NCBI GenBank assembly: GCA_903953895.1
Contig: CAJBLH010000266.1
Coordinates: forward strand, 1-33,779
DNA length: 33,779 nt
Direction of reading: 5' to 3'
Source of the DNA: an uncultured Desulfobacteraceae bacterium
GTDB lineage: Bacteria > Desulfobacterota > Desulfobacteria > Desulfobacterales > Desulfatirhabdiaceae
Shown piece by piece: positions 16,149 through 23,271 of the stretch. Made by a program: the position numbers and the translations under genes. The number at the start of each line of letters is the position of its first letter. Within the stretch, counting starts at the first letter, position 1. The notes beneath the pieces were generated by a model, which saw only the letters and a list, made by a program, of their open reading frames with translations, had not been told where the DNA came from and searched no databases.

Positions 16149-16772
16149 TTATATTTCGCTCAATTTTTTGGAAAAGTTAGAACCAAACCCTGCGTGGCCT
16201 AAAAGACGTCTTCGTAAGGGATCAAGTCTGCGAGACAAAGAAATCGGGAATTTTTTCGCCATTTCATTCATCGTCTCGACATCGATGCTGTCCAGCTCCA
16301 GTTCATCTTCGACGGGAAGAGATTTTCTGAGGTACAGGGTGTCCAATACCGCTTTTTCGGGTGTTGCGATGTAGAAATCATCGACCCGGATGAATCCGGA
16401 AAAAAGGATGGGAGAGATCTTTGAAAATTCGATGGTGACGCCCTGGTATGGAATATTTCTGCATTTTCCAACCGCCGGACTCAATGTGATGATGGTGCAG
16501 ACCACCGGGGATTGCAGGCTGACGCCATGATAATTCAAGGCCCATTCTCCGGATACATAGGCAGGCGGGCGGAGAAAGCAGCCTACGGTTTCCACCCGCG
16601 GAAAACCGCACAGAAAAGAATTGATGTAATGGCCTCTCATCACCCGATGAATCAATCCATTTTTCTGTGTACGGGATAAAAACATGGCCGGATGCGGGGT
16701 CAGTTTTTCCACATCTTCTATGCGGAACAGGCCGGGAAGAAATTTCAGCCGCTTTAATGTGGATTTTTCCAT
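16149..16772 (-). CDS. AbiEi-like antitoxin / transcriptional regulator
   Basis: About 207 residues. It resembles the AbiEi antitoxin family of type IV toxin-antitoxin (abortive infection) systems: N-terminal winged-helix part (FRIEDVEKLTPHPAMFLSRTQKNGLIHRVMRGHY), then a C-terminal part with VSGEWALNYHGVS and FYIATPEKAVLDTLYLR. These proteins usually repress their own operon and neutralise the AbiEii nucleotidyltransferase. A TTG at 16799 would extend the frame into the toxin gene; the ATG at 16772 is more likely and leaves five bases after the toxin stop. Here the antitoxin is the second gene, whereas the usual order is antitoxin first. It runs into arsR stop-to-stop. Confidence 0.82.
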   Translation of the reverse strand: MEKSTLKRLKFLPGLFRIEDVEKLTPHPAMFLSRTQKNGLIHRVMRGHYINSFLCGFPRVETVGCFLRPPAYVSGEWALNYHGVSLQSPVVCTIITLSPAVGKCRNIPYQGVTIEFSKISPILFSGFIRVDDFYIATPEKAVLDTLYLRKSLPVEDELELDSIDVETMNEMAKKFPISLSRRLDPLRRRLLGHAGFGSNFSKKLSEI

Positions 16773-16777
16773 TGCCG

Positions 16778-17644
16778 TTATTTCCAATAAATCCGGCAAA
16801 GGTTCTGCGATTGAAGCTGAGCGCTGACCTGCTGCAACGTCAGAATAAACCGATTGAATCCTTCTGTCTGGTATGCTGAAAAAATATCCGGCGGAATGAA
16901 GCGGGGAAGATCGGTATTGAGCGCATTTTCAATCTCTGGCAGCGATTCCGATCTCTGGAAAAAATCCAGTCCACGAGCCGGATGAAAGGGTACCCGGTAC
17001 ATGGACAATTTATTTTCAAGCGTCTGCCAGTTGAGGGAAGTATTCAACTGACTGACGATCCACCAGAGATCAAAGATGTCTCGTCCCTTGAGATATTGGC
17101 GCTCATACAGCGCTCGGATTTTGTCCGTCAAGATTTCTTCCGGCGTCTCCACCAGAAGAATGGTGCTGGAATAGGGTAAATAGAAATATCCCGATGTGAT
17201 CAATCGCGATACCTGTGGCAGATCCCGGAAAACATATTTCTGAGAACCGGGTGTTTGATCTGATTGAAGAAATTCGAATTCCAGCTTTACGGCAATCCGC
17301 TCTCGCCGTAGATCCGGCCGGTAGATGAAAAATGTTTTAAAGGCAGTTGCCCGGTTACCCTTGATCTGCTGTTCAGATTGACCGGCACCGAACTGAGCCA
17401 CACAGGCACGGGATACTTTGGTGATGACCCCCTTCAATATGGATTGAATTTTATCCGGCGGAAGGCAGGTGACGAAATCCAGATCTTCTGAAAAGCGGGA
17501 GCCACCATATACCCACCGCAGCGCGGTTCCCCCCTGAAAAACGATGTGCCGAGACCCGGCCTGCCCGTACAGCGCATCCAGCAGCAGCAACTGAAGCACT
17601 TCTGATTGCCTGACCCGTGTTTCGGTATATGTGGTCGCCATCAT
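16778..17644 (-). CDS. AbiEii-like nucleotidyltransferase toxin
   Basis: 288 residues of the nucleotidyl transferase AbiEii/AbiGii family. Visible motifs: IVFQGGTALRWVYG followed by RFSEDLDF (nucleotidyltransferase G-G and DxD core, about residues 37-57), VKLEFEF in mid-protein, and ETPEEILTDKIRALYERQYLKGRDIFDLWW, the conserved C-terminal Lys/Arg/Asp motif. Such toxins modify a cellular RNA target and arrest growth; with AbiEi they give phage abortive infection. All expected catalytic residues seem present. It is the first gene of the pair and begins only 25 bases from the end of palindromic element A, so its promoter must lie within or across that element. A GGG triplet three bases before the ATG is the only ribosome-binding-like signal. 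Confidence 0.85.
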   Translation of the reverse strand: MMATTYTETRVRQSEVLQLLLLDALYGQAGSRHIVFQGGTALRWVYGGSRFSEDLDFVTCLPPDKIQSILKGVITKVSRACVAQFGAGQSEQQIKGNRATAFKTFFIYRPDLRRERIAVKLEFEFLQSDQTPGSQKYVFRDLPQVSRLITSGYFYLPYSSTILLVETPEEILTDKIRALYERQYLKGRDIFDLWWIVSQLNTSLNWQTLENKLSMYRVPFHPARGLDFFQRSESLPEIENALNTDLPRFIPPDIFSAYQTEGFNRFILTLQQVSAQLQSQNLCRIYWK

Positions 17645-17669
17645 GAACCCTGAGCATGTAAATGGTTAA

Positions 17670-17774
17670 TATAGACGTTCAGAAAATTCATTTCGTGGCG
17701 TTATCGGTCGGAGATATACTACAGTATGATCTCCTCCCTGCTGCCTTGTGAAATGAATTTTCTGAACGTCTATA
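17670..17774. mobile_element. 105-bp palindromic MITE-like element, copy A
   Basis: Perfect 25-bp terminal inverted repeats beginning TATAGACGTTCAGAAA, and an internal second palindrome (GGAGAT-AT-ACT...AGT-ATG-ATCTCC), so the whole unit can fold into one long hairpin. A second copy of identical length lies inverted at 22487-22591; I count 7 differences in 105 positions. Termini are TATA...TATA, compatible with insertion at TA. No transposase is encoded. It sits between the abiEii-like start and a frameshifted small gene. Confidence 0.85.
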
Positions 17775-17805
17775 CTTCAAGCAATGACCTGATTGATTAC
17801 TTTAA

Positions 17806-18014
17806 TTAACTTATTTGTATAATATCGTAAATGCCCTGTGGCGGATGCTCCTCGGCCCAGGCAATGGCTTCATTCAAATCCTGCGATAACGCAGGATCAT
17901 GAAGCCAGCGTCGCTGACGGGAATGAATTCACCAATTTTCAGTATCCATTCTCCGGTTTCGGTCTGTCCTATCATCACGGTTTTACCGGCATATTGTTTG
18001 CCCGCTGCAGCCAT
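17806..18014 (-). pseudogene. Frameshifted small hypothetical gene
   Basis: From the ATG at 18014 the minus strand reads MAAAGKQYAGKTVMIGQTE through GEWILKIGEFIPVS and then hits a stop. Shifting frame near 17920 continues smoothly as RWLHDPALSQDLNEAIAWAE and EHPPQGIYDIIQIS to a TAA at 17806-17808. The two parts together make a protein of about 69 residues, so a one-base indel is likely. An 8-bp perfect hairpin (ATCCTGCG/CGCAGGAT) lies just past the break. No family was recognised. It ends 31 bases from palindromic element A. Confidence 0.5.
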
Positions 18015-18166
18015 CCTTCTTTTTTTTCAATGTTTCGCCTATCATGGATGTATGAATCTTGCAAACAAAATATATCCCCGATGGAATTAATGAATTCGAA
18101 TAGTTACATGATTTCAAACGTTTTAATATATTCATAATATATCTTACAGTTTTGATAAAATCGATA
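18015..18166. other. AT-rich non-coding stretch upstream of the arsenic operon promoter
   Basis: This stretch and the leader up to 18346 hold no convincing gene; the open frames crossing it lack ribosome-binding sites and protein-like composition. A small hairpin (TCTCCC/GGGAGA, 18309-18325) lies in the leader just before the permease ribosome-binding site. Confidence 0.45.
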
Positions 18167-18214
18167 TTGACATCCAATGTCAACATATCTATATTCAGAA
18201 TATTGGATATAGAT
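18167..18214 (+). promoter_or_regulatory. Arsenic operon promoter with overlapping ArsR-like operator
   Basis: TTGACA (18167-18172), a 17-base spacer and TATATT (18190-18195) form a strong promoter. An inverted repeat, ATCTATAT (18187-18194) against ATATAGAT (18207-18214), covers the -10 and the expected start site. Its size and AT-rich arms resemble ArsR/SmtB operators. A second perfect repeat, TTGACAT-CCA-ATGTCAA (18167-18183), covers the -35. Bound ArsR would block transcription of the genes from 18347. The predicted leader is about 145 bases. Confidence 0.7.
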
Positions 18215-18346
18215 ACGACCAAGCGTTCATTTGTAAAGCCATAAGAACCTGTCTTGACCATGGTTCCGGAAACTTTGATGGTACGCTGATACTGTAAATG
18301 TTTATCCCTCTCCCCCACTGGGAGACGGAGTTAAAGGAGATGTCTT

Positions 18347-19444
18347 ATGAAAGATATTGATGCCCAATCCTGCTGTTCGGTGCTGACTGACAAAGCAGAG
18401 ATTCTCGTCGGCTCAGCGGAAAAATCCCGTGCCCTTCGCTATGTCCTGTATATGGTTCCCTTATTGATCTTATGGGTGTTCATTTATCAGGAACTGGCGA
18501 ATTTCTCCCGCTTGATGACCTATTCCGTACTCCGGCTACAAGAAGGAAATCACCTGAGCAGCGCCATTGAATTTTTTATCTTCGAAACACCGAAAGTCAT
18601 GATGCTGCTGACCCTGGTGGTATTCGGCGTCGGAATCGTCCGCTCATTTTTTACCCCGGAGAAAACACGGGCCATTCTGGCAGGGAAAGGGGAATCTGTC
18701 GGAAACGTCCTGGCGGCACTTCTGGGAATCGTAACCCCGTTTTGTTCCTGCTCTGCAGTTCCTCTTTTTATCGGGTTTGTCACTACCGGGGTTCCTCTTG
18801 GCGTAACCTTTTCATTTTTGATTTCCGCCCCCATGGTCAACGAAATCGCGTTGGTATTGCTCTACGGCCTGTTCGGCTGGAAAATCGCCGCCATTTATCT
18901 GGGTACCGGTTTATTGATCGCCATGATCTCCGGATGGGTCATCGGCAGACTTCACATGGAACACCATCTGGAAGATTGGGTGCTTCAGATCAAAGCCGGC
19001 GGAAACGGCATGGAAGAGGAAAAACTGACCTGGGAGAACCGGATTCAGTATGGACTGGATGCCGTCAAAGACATCGTCGGAAAGGTATGGATCTATGTCG
19101 TGGCCGGTATTGCCGTCGGCGCAGGCATTCACGGATTTGTGCCCGAAGGGTTCATGGCGTCCATTATGGGAAAAGGCGACTGGTGGTCCGTACCCGTGGC
19201 TGTTTTGGTAGGTATTCCCATGTATTCCAATGCCGCCGGCATCATCCCCGTGGTTCATGCCCTGATCGGAAAAGGCGCTGCCCTCGGAACGGTTCTGGCC
19301 TTCATGATGTCCGTGATTGCACTTTCTCTGCCGGAAATGGTGATCCTGCGCAAAGTGTTAAAGCCCAAACTGATCGCAACTTTTGTCGGAGTGGTCGGGT
19401 TCGGCATCATGATCGTCGGATATCTATTCAACATTTTGATATAA
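18347..19444 (+). CDS. ArsP-like permease (DUF318/YraQ family)
   Basis: 365 residues with about eight hydrophobic segments; an inner-membrane permease of the family that includes the methylarsenite exporter ArsP. The signature TPFCSCSAVPLFIGF (around residues 129-143) contains the Cys-Ser-Cys typical of the family, and GIPMYSNAAGIIPV lies in the second half. The N-terminal QSCCSV adds a vicinal cysteine pair that might bind thiophilic metalloids. AAGGAG lies eight bases before the ATG. It is the first gene behind the ArsR-like operator, and the next gene starts 14 bases after its stop. Export of organoarsenicals or another soft metal(loid) is likely, but substrate cannot be told from sequence alone. 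Confidence 0.88.
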   Translation: MKDIDAQSCCSVLTDKAEILVGSAEKSRALRYVLYMVPLLILWVFIYQELANFSRLMTYSVLRLQEGNHLSSAIEFFIFETPKVMMLLTLVVFGVGIVRSFFTPEKTRAILAGKGESVGNVLAALLGIVTPFCSCSAVPLFIGFVTTGVPLGVTFSFLISAPMVNEIALVLLYGLFGWKIAAIYLGTGLLIAMISGWVIGRLHMEHHLEDWVLQIKAGGNGMEEEKLTWENRIQYGLDAVKDIVGKVWIYVVAGIAVGAGIHGFVPEGFMASIMGKGDWWSVPVAVLVGIPMYSNAAGIIPVVHALIGKGAALGTVLAFMMSVIALSLPEMVILRKVLKPKLIATFVGVVGFGIMIVGYLFNILI

Positions 19445-19458
19445 TTAAGGAGATCGTT

Positions 19459-19701
19459 ATGGAAATCAAGGTATTGGGACCCGGCTGCAGCAAATGCCAG
19501 CAGACCGAAAAAATCGTGAAAGAAGCCATTGCCGAAGCCGGAATATCCGCCAATGTTGAAAAAGTGACGGATATGATGGCGATTGCCGGGTATGGTGTGT
19601 TCGGCACCCCCGCCGTGGTTATAAACGGCGAGGTTAAAAGTGTTGGAAAGATTCCCAAAAAAGACGAGATCAAGAAATGGCTGGGTGGGACAATAATATG
19701 A
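19459..19701 (+). CDS. Small CxxC thioredoxin-like protein (redox-active disulfide protein 2 type)
   Basis: 80 residues with a minimal thioredoxin fold: MEIKVLGPGCSKCQQT (active-site Cys10 and Cys13), cis-Pro region GTPAVVINGE, and a C-terminal helix ending KKWLGG. Proteins of this type commonly sit beside ArsP-like permeases in anaerobes and probably reduce or hand over the metalloid or a permease disulfide in the cytoplasm. AAGGAG precedes the ATG. Its stop overlaps the start of the next gene (ATGA), suggesting translational coupling. Confidence 0.88.
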   Translation: MEIKVLGPGCSKCQQTEKIVKEAIAEAGISANVEKVTDMMAIAGYGVFGTPAVVINGEVKSVGKIPKKDEIKKWLGGTII

Positions 19702-20123
19702 AAAACCATTACACGAAGATTCAAACCGGATATATCATTGTTTCCGTGTTGTTCATTCTTTTTTTCAGTTTTCTGTATGCCCCGTCTGTTTCATACCTGA
19801 CGCCCTCTCCAGCGCAGGCAGCGGAAACAAAGGAAATTCCGGCCAAGGGGATGATCACCCTGGTGGACCTGGGTGCGAAAAAATGCGTGCCATGCAAAAT
19901 GATGGCCCCCATTCTTGAAAAACTGGAAAAAGCGTATCAGGGAAAAGCGCTTATCCATTTTTACGATGTGTGGGAGAATCGGGAACCCGCCGCGCGGTTC
20001 GGCATTCGGGCAATTCCCACCCAGATATTTTTCGACAAGGATGCCAAGGAAGTGTACCGGCATGAAGGGTTCATGAGCGAAGAAGACATTGTCGGTCAGC
20101 TTGCCAAAATGGGCGTAAAATAA
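19698..20123 (+). CDS. Exported thioredoxin-like protein
   Basis: 141 residues. An N-terminal hydrophobic stretch (about 11-35) followed by PAQAAETK looks like a signal peptide or anchor, so the thioredoxin domain should face the periplasm. The active site is Cys63-Val-Pro-Cys66 (KKCVPCKMM), with cis-Pro in RAIPTQIFFDKD. The start at 19698 overlaps the previous stop. A CcdA-like membrane protein follows after 19 bases, and such pairs pass electrons from cytoplasmic thioredoxin across the membrane. In this operon they may keep periplasmic or transporter thiols reduced during arsenic stress. Confidence 0.88.
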   Translation: MKNHYTKIQTGYIIVSVLFILFFSFLYAPSVSYLTPSPAQAAETKEIPAKGMITLVDLGAKKCVPCKMMAPILEKLEKAYQGKALIHFYDVWENREPAARFGIRAIPTQIFFDKDAKEVYRHEGFMSEEDIVGQLAKMGVK

Positions 20124-20142
20124 CCCCGTACCGGGAGATATC

Positions 20143-20847
20143 ATGATCGACACATTTTTTCTGACGGTAAACCAGTGGATGGCCGGCGGTACGCACCTGG
20201 CGATGGCAGGATGTTTTATCTGGGGAATGGTCAGCGTGCTGTTCAGCCCCTGTCATCTGGCATCCATTCCACTGATGGTCGCTTATGTCGGGGGGCAGAA
20301 AGAGCAGCCCAGACCGCTGCAGGCCCTGTTTTATTCGGTGGCATTTACCACGGGTCTTTTTTTCAGTATTGCCGCGATCGGCATCATCTGCGCACTGCTG
20401 GGCCGGATGCTGGGAGATGTCGGCAATTACTGGCAGATACTTGTGGGGCTCGTGCTGGTATGGGTCAGCCTCGGCATGTTCGGCGTCAAAGGCTGTTCCC
20501 TGAGCGGCGGACTGCTCTACCGGCTCAAATTCAAGGGGCTGTTGGGTGCGCTTGGCCTTGGCGTTGCGTACGGTACACTTTCCGGGTCCTGCACCTTCGG
20601 GTTCATCGCCCCGATTCTGGCCGTCATCACGGTTCAGCAGCAGATCGCCAGCGGCATCCTGATGATCCTGCTGTTTGCCGTCGGGCACTGCATCCCTATC
20701 GTTATCGCCGGTAGCTCGACGGCGCTGGTGCGGCGGGTTCTGGAAAACAGCGTCTGGCAAGGTGCTGGAAGCTGGTTTCGGAAAGGCGCAGGCGCTCTGA
20801 TCGGATCACTCGGAATCTATTTTATCCTGACGCCATGGGTATCATAA
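20143..20847 (+). CDS. CcdA-like transmembrane thiol-disulfide transporter
   Basis: 234 residues, about six membrane segments. The two CcdA/DsbD-type cysteine motifs are present: SVLFSPCHLASIPL (Cys37) and TLSGSCTFGFIAP (around residue 150). CcdA proteins carry reducing equivalents from cytoplasmic thioredoxin to periplasmic thioredoxin-like partners such as the product of the preceding gene. GGGAGA lies six bases before the ATG. Cytochrome c maturation genes are absent here, so the role is probably tied to the arsenic cluster rather than heme ligation. Confidence 0.9.
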   Translation: MIDTFFLTVNQWMAGGTHLAMAGCFIWGMVSVLFSPCHLASIPLMVAYVGGQKEQPRPLQALFYSVAFTTGLFFSIAAIGIICALLGRMLGDVGNYWQILVGLVLVWVSLGMFGVKGCSLSGGLLYRLKFKGLLGALGLGVAYGTLSGSCTFGFIAPILAVITVQQQIASGILMILLFAVGHCIPIVIAGSSTALVRRVLENSVWQGAGSWFRKGAGALIGSLGIYFILTPWVS

Positions 20848-20895
20848 AAACCTGCATTAAATCCGCCTTAACTTAACCAACTTCCAGGAGGACTC

Positions 20896-21981
20896 ATGTC
20901 AGCCATCAAAAAACTCTCTTTTCTGGATCGTTTTCTCACCCTGTGGATTTTCCTGGCCATGTTCCTGGGCGTATCCTGCGGATATCTGTTTCCGGAAGTC
21001 CGGGATGTCATCAACCTGTTTCAGGCAGGAACCACCAATATCCCCATTGCTGTCGGCCTGATTCTGATGATGTATCCACCGCTTGCCAAAGTCAAATATG
21101 AGGAACTGAAAGAAGTCTTTAAAAATACCAGGGTACTGCTGCTCTCCCTGGTTCAAAACTGGATCATCGGCCCGGTGCTGATGTTTTTTTTGGCCATATC
21201 GTTTTTATCCGGCCACCAGGAATACATGGTGGGTCTGATTCTGATCGGTCTGGCCCGCTGCATCGCCATGGTCATCGTCTGGAACGATCTGGCTTCCGGC
21301 GATACGGAATACTGCGCGGGTCTGGTGGCCTTCAACTCCATCTTTCAGGTTCTGTTTTTCTCGGTGTACGCCTGGGTGTTCATTACGGTGCTGCCCGAAT
21401 GGCTGGGCTTAAAAGGCATGGTTGTGGATATCTCCATCGGCCAGATCGCCGAAAGCGTGTTCATCTATCTGGGAATCCCCTTCATCGCCGGAATGATCAC
21501 CCGCTGGATCGGTTTAAAGACAAAGGGCAAGAAATGGTATGAAGAGCGATTCATCCCGAAAATCAGCCCGCTCACGCTGATTGCGCTGCTGTTTACCATT
21601 CTGGTGATGTTCTCCCTTAAAGGCGAATACATCGTCCAACTGCCGCTGGATGTCATCCGGATCGCCATTCCCCTCTGCATTTATTTTTTCGTCATGTTTT
21701 TCGTATCCTTTTTTCTATCCATGAAATTCAAGGCAACCTACGAGCAGACCACCACGCTAAGTTTTACCGCCGCATCCAACAATTTCGAGCTGGCCATCGC
21801 CGTGGCTGTCGCCGTGTTCGGCATCGACTCCGGCCAGGCGTTTGCCGCGGTGATCGGTCCGCTGGTGGAAGTTCCGGTTCTGATCTCTCTGGTAAATGTG
21901 GCCCTGTGGTTCAGGAAGAAATATTTTCCTTTTACCCAGCGCACGCCGACAGGCGTCTGCCATTTAACCTGCAAACCATAA
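20896..21981 (+). CDS. acr3: ACR3-family arsenite efflux permease
   Basis: 361 residues with about ten hydrophobic segments; an inner-membrane As(III) exporter driven by the proton motive force. The conserved cysteine is in [15 protein letters not shown] (Cys122) and the conserved glutamate in [13 protein letters not shown] (about residue 305), both needed for transport in studied ACR3 proteins. GGAGG lies five bases upstream of the ATG. It is the fifth gene behind the ArsR-like operator. No arsC reductase is in the window, which fits a sulfidic or anaerobic setting where arsenite is already the main form, or reduction by another enzyme. Confidence 0.96.
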   Translation: MSAIKKLSFLDRFLTLWIFLAMFLGVSCGYLFPEVRDVINLFQAGTTNIPIAVGLILMMYPPLAKVKYEELKEVFKNTRVLLLSLVQNWIIGPVLMFFLAISFLSGHQEYMVGLILIGLARCIAMVIVWNDLASGDTEYCAGLVAFNSIFQVLFFSVYAWVFITVLPEWLGLKGMVVDISIGQIAESVFIYLGIPFIAGMITRWIGLKTKGKKWYEERFIPKISPLTLIALLFTILVMFSLKGEYIVQLPLDVIRIAIPLCIYFFVMFFVSFFLSMKFKATYEQTTTLSFTAASNNFELAIAVAVAVFGIDSGQAFAAVIGPLVEVPVLISLVNVALWFRKKYFPFTQRTPTGVCHLTCKP

Positions 21982-22034
21982 AACGATTCAAAAAAACGCT
22001 CTTGGCCTTAGGCAACTCGAAAAAAATAAACTGC

Positions 22035-22056
22035 CATGATTCCTTCATGAATCATG
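22035..22056. other. Hairpin between acr3 and the PsiE-like gene
   Basis: Perfect 8-bp inverted repeat, CATGATTC/GAATCATG, with a 6-base loop. No U-run follows, so it is not a standard terminator. It may be an operator or an mRNA processing or stability element. Confidence 0.35.
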
Positions 22057-22089
22057 CCGGGTTGAAAAACCTGACAAAAGGATAAAGGC

Positions 22090-22491
22090 ATGCTCAATCT
22101 GCTGAAACGGTTCGAGTCCTTCATCGTACTGACGCTCATCTTGATGATGATGGTTGTCGTGTCGCTCTCCACCATCGAACTTGGCTGGCTGCTGATAAAG
22201 GATATAATCACTCCGCCGGTTGTGTTGCTCGAGATTGATGAGATTCTTGAAATTTTCGGCTTCTTCATGTTGATACTTATCGGACTTGAGCTTATAGAAA
22301 CCATCCGGGCCTATTATGTCGAGCACTCCGTGCATGCGGAAATCGTGATCAAGGTAGCGATGATCGCCATCGCCCGAAAAATCATCATCCTGGATATAAA
22401 AGACCTGCCAAGCCTTACATTGATTGGTATCGCCGCCATCGTTATTGCGCTGAGTACTGCATATTATGTGATCAAACGCATGAAACTATAG
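22090..22491 (+). CDS. PsiE-like (phosphate-starvation-inducible) membrane protein
   Basis: 133 residues with four hydrophobic segments (about 12-35, 47-70, 88-110, 112-128), matching the PsiE family. The family's role is unknown; E. coli psiE is induced by phosphate starvation, which is of interest because arsenate mimics phosphate. AAAGG precedes the ATG. The last sense base and the stop codon (TAG, 22489-22491) lie inside the terminal repeat of palindromic element B, so the element fixes the end of the protein. The length is typical, so the coding region is probably nearly complete. It follows acr3 by 108 bases and may be read through from the arsenic promoter. Confidence 0.82.
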   Translation: MLNLLKRFESFIVLTLILMMMVVVSLSTIELGWLLIKDIITPPVVLLEIDEILEIFGFFMLILIGLELIETIRAYYVEHSVHAEIVIKVAMIAIARKIIILDIKDLPSLTLIGIAAIVIALSTAYYVIKRMKL

Positions 22492-22591
22492 ACTTTCAGA
22501 AAATTCATTTCGCAAGGCAGCAGGGAGGAGATTATACTGTAGTATATCTCCGACCGATAACGCCGCGAAATTATTTTTCTGAAAGTCTATA
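22487..22591. mobile_element. 105-bp palindromic MITE-like element, copy B (inverted relative to copy A)
   Basis: Begins TATAGACTTTCAGAAAATTC and ends with the imperfect inverse. Its reverse complement matches copy A over all 105 bases with about 7 differences. Position 8 and its pairing partner near the other end are both changed (G-C in copy A, T-A in copy B), so terminal pairing is kept. It supplies the psiE-like stop codon on one side and cuts off a vapC remnant on the other. Confidence 0.85.
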
Positions 22592-22830
22592 TCGGCCCCA
22601 CCGGATAAAGATTTCTAATGCCATCGGCAGTGCTCGCTGAAGATGGGATAAGCAGATATGGTAGCTGGCCAGTCAGTAGAACACGGTAAATTTTCAAGAG
22701 GTACAACAAACTCATCAAGTGCCTTCCGGTTCTTTCTCTGATACAGGATGTTCTCAACCCCATGCTCAAGCTCTGCCAGGGTTATCTCCGAAATACCAAT
22801 ATCGCCTGCTTGGTGGGTTATAAAGCTTGA
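22592..22830 (-). pseudogene. vapC (PIN-domain toxin) remnant
   Basis: On the minus strand the translation HQAGDIGISEITLAELEHGV, then ENILYQRKNRKALDEFVVPL matches the middle of VapC-type PIN ribonucleases. The N-terminal LDTN motif is missing upstream. After about 70 codons the frame is broken; a shifted frame gives NLYPVGPI, corresponding to the conserved PIGxxD motif. Exactly there palindromic element B begins, and the PIN C-terminus is absent. So the gene has lost both ends and contains indels. No vapB antitoxin is left. Confidence 0.7.
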
Positions 22831-22848
22831 ATGCTATGAGAGGTTTTA

Positions 22849-23271
22849 ATGAAATTGGATTTGGATATCCTCACATCTGCCGTCGCCGCCATTCCGGAAA
22901 TCGCCGCATGCTATCTGTTCGGATCGGCAGCCAATAACGAACCCGTCGTCAATGACATCGATTTGCTGATCCTGGTGTTTCCCGAGGCGGATGCCGAAAA
23001 AGTTCTATGGACAGCCGCCGAGAAAATCAGCGATGCCGTCAATCTGCCGGCTGATATGATGGATATTTTGCTGTTCGATCTAACCATGGCCAATCCGTGG
23101 GTATTGTATGCGGCTGTCACAAACGGCATTCTGATCAAGAATGCATCACCGGAGCTTCTTGGAGACAGAATTGAGAGTCTCTCTGTCTATTTTCTGGAAA
23201 ATGAGCCTGTCATTCAGCGAGCTGCTCAGTTGAACCGTGAGATGATCGAGGAAGTATGCGGCAATGGATAA
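22849..23271 (+). CDS. mntA: MntA-like minimal nucleotidyltransferase antitoxin
   Basis: 140 residues. Nucleotidyltransferase core: CYLFGSAANNEPVVNDIDLLI gives Gly25-Ser26 and Asp36-x-Asp38 (GSx9DxD), and DMMDILLFDL holds a further acidic segment. In HepT/MntA (type VII) systems this protein adenylylates a tyrosine of the HEPN toxin and so neutralises it. Start at 22849 with GAGAGG upstream. It overlaps the HEPN gene by eight bases, which is the usual coupling in this pair. Confidence 0.9.
   Translation: MKLDLDILTSAVAAIPEIAACYLFGSAANNEPVVNDIDLLILVFPEADAEKVLWTAAEKISDAVNLPADMMDILLFDLTMANPWVLYAAVTNGILIKNASPELLGDRIESLSVYFLENEPVIQRAAQLNREMIEEVCGNG

Noticed and set aside
17670-17774. Palindromic element read as a CRISPR repeat or attachment site
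   Set aside because: There are only two copies 4.7 kb apart in inverted orientation, no spacers and no integrase; a MITE-like element fits better.
18742-19458. Long frame running into the mini-thioredoxin, suggesting a fusion
   Set aside because: The upstream part is Arg/His-rich out-of-frame translation of the permease; the real thioredoxin start at 19459 has its own ribosome-binding site.
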